64,000 bases of DNA from Faecalibacterium prausnitzii (GTDB taxonomy: Bacteria > Bacillota > Clostridia > Oscillospirales > Ruminococcaceae). The notes under the pieces were generated by a model. That model saw only the letters and a list, made by a program, of their open reading frames with translations. It searched no databases and was not told the origin of the DNA. The stretch covers positions 62,001-126,000 of the forward strand of contig SFDE01000002.1 in the NCBI GenBank assembly GCA_004558805.1, in the 5' to 3' direction. Positions 60,389 to 64,000 of the stretch are shown in pieces. Position numbers and translations under genes: made by a program. How positions within the stretch are numbered: the stretch's first letter is position 1; each line of letters starts with the position of its first letter.

Positions 60389-60761
60389 TGTTTTTCCTCC
60401 TTCCTCTCAGGATCCGGCACCGGGGTGCCGTTATTCGGGGGTATTTCAGAAAAACAGGCAGAACCTCGTTAAAAAGCAAGAAAGGCGCCGGTTCTGTTGC
60501 ATCGCGCCCTTCTCTGTTTTTCCGTTGGTTCCGTCTTTTTTCGTCTGGTATGATAGTACGATTGGGGCAAATTGACAAGTCCTCCAACGCACATTCTACC
60601 ATTTGTTATATTTCATTTCTGTGACATGTCAAAAGGATTGTATTGTTTGCACAATTTCAAAGTCCAAACTTGTGCTTTTCGTCCAATTTCTTTGTTAAAA
60701 CTTAGCCGCTCGCCATGGTTTGAAGGGGTTTCGGAGTCAAAAATACACGATTCGTATATTT
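60389..60761. other. Intergenic region between atpB and the DUF2798 gene
   Basis: AT-rich from 60580 onward. The atpB leader (about 155 nt) has a small GGCACCGGGGTGCC hairpin at 60418-60431. No small ORF with a ribosome site was recognised and no clear terminator for the DUF2798 gene. Confidence 0.5.
60550..60578 (-). promoter_or_regulatory. Promoter of the ATP synthase operon
   Basis: On the minus strand TTGTCA (60578-60573), 17-nt spacer, TATCAT (60555-60550). Confidence 0.7.
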
Positions 60762-61283
60762 TTATATGACCGTCATGCGAAATTTATATAGTCGGCTCTC
60801 CGGGTATGTATTCCCTGCCGCCGGAGCTTTTGCCTCCTTACGATGGAACAGCAGCCGGAAGATGGCACGGCACAGAGGTCCACAGTACAGCAGCTGCCAG
60901 CACAGTGCCATGGGCATATTGCATCCCCAGGTGTGCACCCATGTGCCGAAACCAGGCTCCTTGAACAGGATCGTTGCCACAAGGCTCATGACCGGGCACA
61001 TGATGCATACGATCATCAGGGAGATGGCGTAGGTAATAAACCGGGGACGGTCTGTGGGACGCATAAAAGTAAAGGCAAGCTTTGTGGCAAGCTTTTCCAC
61101 CACAAAGAACTCCAGCACAAACGCAACCGTTGCCATAACGGGCAGCTCTCCCAGTGCCATGATAAAGGTGGCATTGGTGACACCGCCGGTGGCAAGTGCC
61201 ACATTGTAGACGATCATCCCGTAGACCATGATGAGCGCCATGATGATGGTAAAAACGATCTTTTCCGGTAAAGTTCTGGGCAT
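60762..61283 (-). CDS. DUF2798 family four-helix membrane protein
   Basis: The start at 61283 (MPRTLPEKIVFTIIMALIMV) follows AAGGAG at 9 nt. 173 residues in two similar halves, each with two membrane helices: VFTIIMALIMVYGMIVYNVAL and FITYAISLMIVCIMCPVMSLVA (as separate segments). The repeated N-x-A or C-x-M-x-x pattern is that of DUF2798, of unknown function. A hairpin with nine T lies in its leader at 61340-61383. Confidence 0.8.
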   Translation of the reverse strand: MPRTLPEKIVFTIIMALIMVYGMIVYNVALATGGVTNATFIMALGELPVMATVAFVLEFFVVEKLATKLAFTFMRPTDRPRFITYAISLMIVCIMCPVMSLVATILFKEPGFGTWVHTWGCNMPMALCWQLLYCGPLCRAIFRLLFHRKEAKAPAAGNTYPESRLYKFRMTVI

Positions 61284-61339
61284 GATTCTGTAACTCCTTG
61301 TTGATTCATCAGTTTTTGATATCCAAACTTTCATCGCAC

Positions 61340-61383
61340 AAAAAAAAAGAAGCCGGACGGAGCGGAACCTTCGTCTGACTTCT
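61340..61383 (-). terminator. Hairpin with nine T in the DUF2798 leader
   Basis: On the minus strand AGAAG-TCA-GACG pairs with CGTC-CGG-CTTCT, followed by TTTTTTTTT. It stands 57 nt upstream of the DUF2798 start, so it is either an attenuator or ends a transcript from further upstream. Confidence 0.65.
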
Positions 61384-61559
61384 GTACGACTACCATTCAT
61401 TGCCTGCTATTTTAGCACCGGATCCTCCGGCGCATAATACCTTTTGTGGTTTTTCTCCCGATTTGCGCAAATCCGTTCACATACGACCCGAAACTTCTGG
61501 TCACTTTTCCTTTTCCCTCCACCAGGCACCTCTGCGCCGCTTTTTGTGCCATTTTCACA

Positions 61560-61593
61560 GTTCTTTTCAAGAACTATACAAAATACTGTGTAT
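61560..61593. promoter_or_regulatory. Palindromes upstream of the micro-ORF promoter
   Basis: GTTCTT-TTC-AAGAAC (61560-61574) and ATACA-N8-TGTAT (61576-61593) lie 20-54 nt before the -35 box. Candidate operators. Confidence 0.4.
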
Positions 61594-61613
61594 TTCTTTG
61601 TGCAGTCTGCGAA

Positions 61614-61642
61614 TAGACAAATGGTGCTTTTGCATGTATAAT
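61614..61642 (+). promoter_or_regulatory. Promoter of the micro-ORF transcript
   Basis: TAGACA (61614-61619), 17-nt spacer, TATAAT (61637-61642). Start expected near 61649. Confidence 0.8.
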
Positions 61643-61723
61643 TAAGCCAGAAACCAGAGAAGTACAGCAGAAGCTCAAATGGGAGCTACTCCCGCTGACT
61701 TGAAGCAGAAAGGAGCGAGACCG

Positions 61724-61774
61724 ATGGTTGATATGGAACCCGCACAGCAGGGACAGGCTGTCGGGGTTCGCTGA
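61724..61774 (+). CDS. Micro-ORF 1, 16 codons
   Basis: AAAGGAG (61709-61715), 8 nt, ATG. Encodes MVDMEPAQQGQAVGVR. An in-frame ATG at 61679 would add 15 residues but has no clear ribosome site. Confidence 0.45.
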   Translation: MVDMEPAQQGQAVGVR

Positions 61775-61804
61775 GAAGCAAAACAGACGCTCACCACAAA
61801 CGGG

Positions 61805-61912
61805 ATGTTTCCCCCGTATAAAAACATAACAGAACTTGAGCGACTCTTGAGCATCAAAAGTGCGATAACACGACAACCTGTCGATAAACCTTCCCCAGGG
61901 CAATTCAAATAG
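61805..61912 (+). CDS. Micro-ORF 2, 35 codons
   Basis: ATG at 61805 with no good Shine-Dalgarno. The frame reads like protein (MFPPYKNITELERLLSIKS onward) and ends just before micro-ORF 3. Lower support than the others. Confidence 0.3.
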   Translation: MFPPYKNITELERLLSIKSAITRQPVDKPSPGQFK

Positions 61913-61933
61913 ATCCGCCGAAGGTGATTTCCC

Positions 61934-61972
61934 ATGATGGTATCTTTTGCACGGAGACACTTATTTGAATAG
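61934..61972 (+). CDS. Micro-ORF 3, 12 codons
   Basis: GAAGGTG (61920-61926), 7 nt, ATG. Encodes MMVSFARRHLFE. Confidence 0.45.
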   Translation: MMVSFARRHLFE

Positions 61973-61990
61973 CGAAGAGGAGTTATACCA

Positions 61991-61999
61991 ATGTACTGA
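61991..61999 (+). CDS. Micro-ORF 4, Met-Tyr-stop
   Basis: GAGGAG (61977-61982), 8 nt, ATG TAC TGA. Confidence 0.45.
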   Translation: MY

Positions 62000-62043
62000 G
62001 CAGCTTGCCCCTTAGCAAATCTAACTCGAAAGAATGTGGTAAT

Positions 62044-62088
62044 ATGAAATTCATCTTCATGATCTCGGTACCGCACTCCATCAGTTAA
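62044..62088 (+). CDS. Micro-ORF 5, 14 codons, after Met-Trp-stop
   Basis: ATG TGG TAA (62034-62042) is followed one nucleotide later by ATG at 62044 encoding MKFIFMISVPHSIS. Only a weak ribosome site; restart after the stop is possible. Confidence 0.3.
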   Translation: MKFIFMISVPHSIS

Positions 62089-62104
62089 GAGAAGGGTCAG
62101 TCCA

Positions 62105-62113
62105 ATGTACTAA
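62105..62113 (+). CDS. Micro-ORF 6, Met-Tyr-stop
   Basis: AGAAGGG (62090-62096), 8 nt, ATG TAC TAA. Same dipeptide and same surrounding block as micro-ORF 4. Confidence 0.45.
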   Translation: MY

Positions 62114-62181
62114 GTAATCAGTCCCCTTGCATCGCATCCAGTTTTCTGAATCGTATTCATGTTTCTAAGGAGAGTCACCCT

Positions 62182-62205
62182 GTGAGACACACATTCCGAA
62201 AATGA
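62182..62205 (+). CDS. Micro-ORF 7, 7 codons
   Basis: AAGGAG (62167-62172), 9 nt, GTG. Encodes MRHTFRK. Confidence 0.4.
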   Translation: MRHTFRK

Positions 62206-62228
62206 GGTCATCCAAGGAGAAGAGGCTT

Positions 62229-62246
62229 ATGACTCCGAAGAAGTAA
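62229..62246 (+). CDS. Micro-ORF 8, 5 codons
   Basis: AAGGAG (62214-62219), 9 nt, ATG. Encodes MTPKK and stops 4 nt before the terminator stem. Confidence 0.45.
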   Translation: MTPKK

Positions 62247-62250
62247 GTAT

Positions 62251-62297
62251 CCAGCCGGACGAGGGCTTGCAACCGCCTCGTCCGGCTGGTTTTTTTG
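62251..62297 (+). terminator. Strong terminator of the micro-ORF transcript
   Basis: CCAGCCGGACGAGG and CCTCGTCCGGCTGG form a perfect 14-bp stem, then TTTTTTTG. Confidence 0.95.
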
Positions 62298-62453
62298 TTT
62301 TGCGGGAGGGGCACCTTCCGCCTTTCTTTTTGCTTTTCCTGTCCGGAAGCGCCGGCAGCCCTCCCCCTGCTTTCCTCTGCCCCGGCAGTCCCTCCAAAAC
62401 AGACATTTTTCACATTTTACAGTTGAATTCAGTTTTTGTTTTTTCACCCCCTA

Positions 62454-62462
62454 TGGTATACT
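62454..62462 (+). promoter_or_regulatory. Extended -10 promoter of the two small membrane genes
   Basis: TGG-TATACT, 23 nt before the start codon. Confidence 0.55.
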
Positions 62463-62485
62463 GGTAAAAAAAGGAGGTGCATTTT

Positions 62486-62803
62486 ATGCGGTTGGCTTTT
62501 TCCTGGTGGCAGCTCTTTGACATTCTTTTGAGCATTTTATGGCTGGTCTCCGGCGTCCGTGATCTTATGGGCAAAGACCCTCTGATCCGTCTGCCCTTCA
62601 ACCAGTACGAACGGGACCCGGGGTACCGTGCCTTCTGGCAGAAAAAGAACGGCGTGTTTTATCTGCTCAACAGCATCACCTTTCTGATCTTGACCTTCAC
62701 ACCCGTTACATCGCTGATCTACCGTATCATCTTCGGCATCGCCATCGCGGGAGATCTTCTCTATCTGGTTGCCTACGAAGCATGGGAACACAGTGCGGAC
62801 TGA
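62486..62803 (+). CDS. Small membrane protein, unknown
   Basis: ATG at 62486 with AAGGAGG 9 nt upstream. 105 residues with three predicted membrane helices (FSWWQLFDILLSILWLVSG; FYLLNSITFLILTF; IIFGIAIAGDLLYLVAY). The polar loop RLPFNQYERDPGYRAFWQKK is well charged. It is followed 18 nt later by another small membrane protein with which it is probably coexpressed. No family recognised. Confidence 0.75.
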   Translation: MRLAFSWWQLFDILLSILWLVSGVRDLMGKDPLIRLPFNQYERDPGYRAFWQKKNGVFYLLNSITFLILTFTPVTSLIYRIIFGIAIAGDLLYLVAYEAWEHSAD

Positions 62804-62821
62804 GCCGCCGGGAGGTGCCCT

Positions 62822-63133
62822 ATGAGGCTGGATCTTTCCGATTTTAACTGGATCACCGCCGTGCTGGGTGCCCTGATCTTATACCGGGGCATTCGGGACC
62901 TGTACAATGGCACCGGCAGCCGCTGGCGCTATGAGGACGAAAAGAAGAATTTCTACCGATTTTACGGCATCGTATCCATCCTCTGTGGTGCCTTTCTGCT
63001 GGTGGGCAGCTTCCGCCCAAAGATCGAGCCCCTGTGCTCTATTTTGATGGCGGCAGCGCTGCTTGCCTGCTTTAGTCTGCTGATCTCCAATCTGTGCTAC
63101 CACCTGAGCAATGACAAAAAAGATAAAAAGTAG
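62822..63133 (+). CDS. Small membrane protein, unknown
   Basis: GGGAGGTG before ATG. 103 residues, three hydrophobic segments (ITAVLGALILYRGI; YGIVSILCGAFLLVGSF; ILMAAALLACFSLLISNLC) and a Lys-rich tail. It shares the helix-RG-I-RDL plan with its upstream neighbour (GVRDLMG and GIRDLYNG), so the two may be distantly related and form a complex. Confidence 0.75.
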   Translation: MRLDLSDFNWITAVLGALILYRGIRDLYNGTGSRWRYEDEKKNFYRFYGIVSILCGAFLLVGSFRPKIEPLCSILMAAALLACFSLLISNLCYHLSNDKKDKK

Positions 63134-63145
63134 CTTTCTCTCCTC

Positions 63146-63174
63146 TTGCGCTTGCCTTCTCATCCTGTTACAAT
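63146..63174 (+). promoter_or_regulatory. Promoter of the Dabb gene
   Basis: TTGCGC (63146-63151), 17-nt spacer, TACAAT (63169-63174). Confidence 0.6.
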
Positions 63175-63198
63175 GAGAAAAAACGCAGGAGGTTTTTT

Positions 63199-63501
63199 AT
63201 GGTAAAGCACATTATTCTCTGGCAGCTGAAGGACGAGCTTTCCGACGCCGAAAAGGCAGTGGTCAAGGCTGAAGCTAAGGCAGGTCTGGAAAGTCTTGCC
63301 GGCAAGATCCCGGGACTGGTGGACATCCGGGTAAACATCAACGCCCTGCCTTCTTCCAACGCCGACATGATGCTGGACACTACCTTTGAGACTGCCGAGG
63401 CTCTCAAGGGCTATTCCACCCATCCGGAGCACGTGGCGGTGGCAAACAGCAAGGTGCGTCCCTTCTACAAAAACCGGGTCTGCCTGGATTTTGAGGTTTG
63501 A
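63199..63501 (+). CDS. Dabb (stress-responsive alpha/beta barrel) family protein
   Basis: 100 residues. MVKHIILWQLKDELSDAEK, PGLVDIRVNIN and THPEHVAVANSKVRPF are the Dabb pattern; these are small dimeric ferredoxin-fold proteins of mostly unknown role. AGGAGG lies before ATG. Confidence 0.88.
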   Translation: MVKHIILWQLKDELSDAEKAVVKAEAKAGLESLAGKIPGLVDIRVNINALPSSNADMMLDTTFETAEALKGYSTHPEHVAVANSKVRPFYKNRVCLDFEV

Positions 63502-63503
63502 GG

Positions 63504-63532
63504 TTGACAAACCTGCCCTTTTTGCGTATTAT
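63504..63532 (+). promoter_or_regulatory. Promoter of the metG T-box transcript
   Basis: TTGACA (63504-63509), 17-nt spacer, TATTAT (63527-63532). Confidence 0.85.
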
Positions 63533-63538
63533 AGACGT

Positions 63539-63826
63539 AATAGTGTAAATTGGCTTTGAAGAGAAGAGTACGCTTTGTCTGCGCATTACAGAAAGCCCGA
63601 AGGATGGGACCGGGCATGCTGCGCAAAGCCGAAGATGGTCTCTGAGCTGCACGGGTGAGGCTTTGGTCCAGCCCGTGACGGGATGACGCCCGTTACAGCG
63701 TTCCGCCGGGCAGCTGTCCGGCGCACAAGGCTGCGGCTCTGCTGCGGCGAAACAAGGTGGTACCACGAAAGTGTAAGGCTCTCGTCCTTGTCCGGCAAAG
63801 ATGCCGGTCAGGACGGGGCTTTTTTC
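63539..63826 (+). ncRNA. T-box riboswitch, Met-specific
   Basis: Stem I contains the candidate specifier ATG (63616-63618) that would pair with the CAU anticodon. The T-box AACAAGGTGGTACCACG is at 63751-63767, with UGGU to bind the uncharged tRNA end. The terminator CGTCCTTGTCCGGC/GCCGGTCAGGACG and T6 ends at 63826. Uncharged tRNA-Met should favour the antiterminator. Confidence 0.93.
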
Positions 63827-63863
63827 GTTGTAACGCCAAATGGAAAGGAAGAGGAACGACCCC

Positions 63864-64000
63864 ATGAGCGAACACAAGACATTCTATATCACCACACCTA
63901 TTTATTATCCCAGCGACAAGCTGCACATCGGTCACAGCTACACCACCGTGGCATGCGATGCTCTGGCACGGTTCAAGCGGATGCAGGGCTACGACGTCAT
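63864..64000 (+). CDS. metG: Methionyl-tRNA synthetase, N-terminal part
   Basis: The gene runs off the right edge; 45 codons are visible. TFYITTPIYYPSDKLHIGHSY carries the HIGH signature in the order expected for class I MetRS (shown as YPSDKLHIGHSY). It is preceded by the T-box leader. Confidence 0.95.
   Translation, partial: MSEHKTFYITTPIYYPSDKLHIGHSYTTVACDALARFKRMQGYDV

Larger units (their letters stand above)
61649..62297 (+). ncRNA. Long structured transcript tiled with micro-ORFs
   Basis: About 650 nt from a consensus promoter to a strong terminator, with no ordinary gene. It contains at least six starts with Shine-Dalgarno sequences at 7-9 nt spacing (listed separately), two of them Met-Tyr-stop. 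Local RNA stems are also present: GGGAG-CTA-CTCCC (61681-61693), GAACCC..GGGTTC (61736-61769), ACGGG..CCCGT, CGACA-ACC-TGTCG (61871-61883), ATTCAAATA/TATTTGAAT (61903-61970). A 10-nt block CCAATGTACT is repeated at 61988 and 62102 with similar flanks. It does not look like tmRNA, RNase P RNA, SRP RNA or 6S RNA. Relation to OLE or ROOL RNAs of similar size cannot be judged by eye. Confidence 0.7.

Noticed and set aside
61574..62076. Two minus-strand frames of about 130 codons opposite the micro-ORF transcript
   Set aside because: No ribosome site or promoter on that strand, and the products look like random translation. The plus strand has the promoter, SD sites and terminator.
61649..62297. 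tmRNA, RNase P RNA, SRP RNA or 6S RNA
   Set aside because: No tRNA-like ends, no GAGGAAAGTCC or ACAGAAA core of RNase P, no SRP Alu or GGAA tetraloop helix, and the length is wrong for 6S RNA.

Overview
The window looks like a chromosomal segment from a Gram-positive, low-oxygen gut Clostridium-class bacterium, most like Faecalibacterium or a close relative in the Oscillospiraceae. This is an inference from gene content and style: a PolC-type replicase, Asp23 plus FakA/YloV, FtsEX with an M23 hydrolase, a T-box before metG, clade II single-chain PurL, strong AGGAGG-type ribosome binding sites and GC-rich codon third positions with AT-rich promoters. No phage, plasmid, insertion sequence with a transposase, or CRISPR array is present.

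Layout. 1-5 kb: partial lipoprotein, RluA-type pseudouridine synthase, Na/Pi cotransporter with PhoU domains, a 38-residue protein and a CBS protein. 4.8-6.9 kb: asp23 and fakA-like pair. 6.9-17.9 kb (minus strand): pyrH, frr, uppS, cdsA, dxr, rseP, ispG, polC, the usual clostridial cluster linking translation, isoprenoid and lipid synthesis and replication. 18.2-27 kb: tRNA-Gly, a LytTR/GHKL two-component pair, a domain-swapped membrane-anchored GH3 glycosidase, a second GH3 enzyme and a GtrA-like protein. 27-34.8 kb (minus): ksgA, then ctpA, a 34-residue membrane protein, an M23 hydrolase, ftsX and ftsE, a PucR/CdaR-type regulator and rsuA. 35-48 kb (minus): a purine operon purE-F-M-N-O-H(AICARFT only)-D-L-B, interrupted by intergenic repeats. 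48-54.3 kb: YbaK, DAHP synthase with a structured leader, DUF3783-apbE, an atypical response regulator and an SPFH/RHH pair. 54.4-60.4 kb (minus): an F-type ATP synthase operon atpB-E-F-A-G-D-C with no atpH. 60.7-64 kb: DUF2798 membrane protein, a long transcript packed with micro-ORFs, two small membrane proteins, a Dabb protein and metG behind a T-box.

The two most unusual items are these. (1) The ATP synthase alpha subunit carries about 85 extra N-terminal residues that align with the C-terminal domain of the delta subunit, while the operon has no atpH; the delta N-terminal domain is missing from the window. (2) At 61.6-62.3 kb a consensus promoter and a perfect 14-bp terminator bracket about 650 nt with at least six tiny reading frames (2 to 16 codons, two of them just Met-Tyr-stop), each with a Shine-Dalgarno sequence 7 to 9 nt before its start. 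Other points of interest are two regulators with altered catalytic residues (a GHKL kinase without the N-box Asn and a receiver with Asn in place of the phospho-Asp), paired operator palindromes at the DAHP synthase promoter, a short ORF plus terminator in the purE leader, an archaeal-type PurO, and two families of palindromic intergenic repeats.
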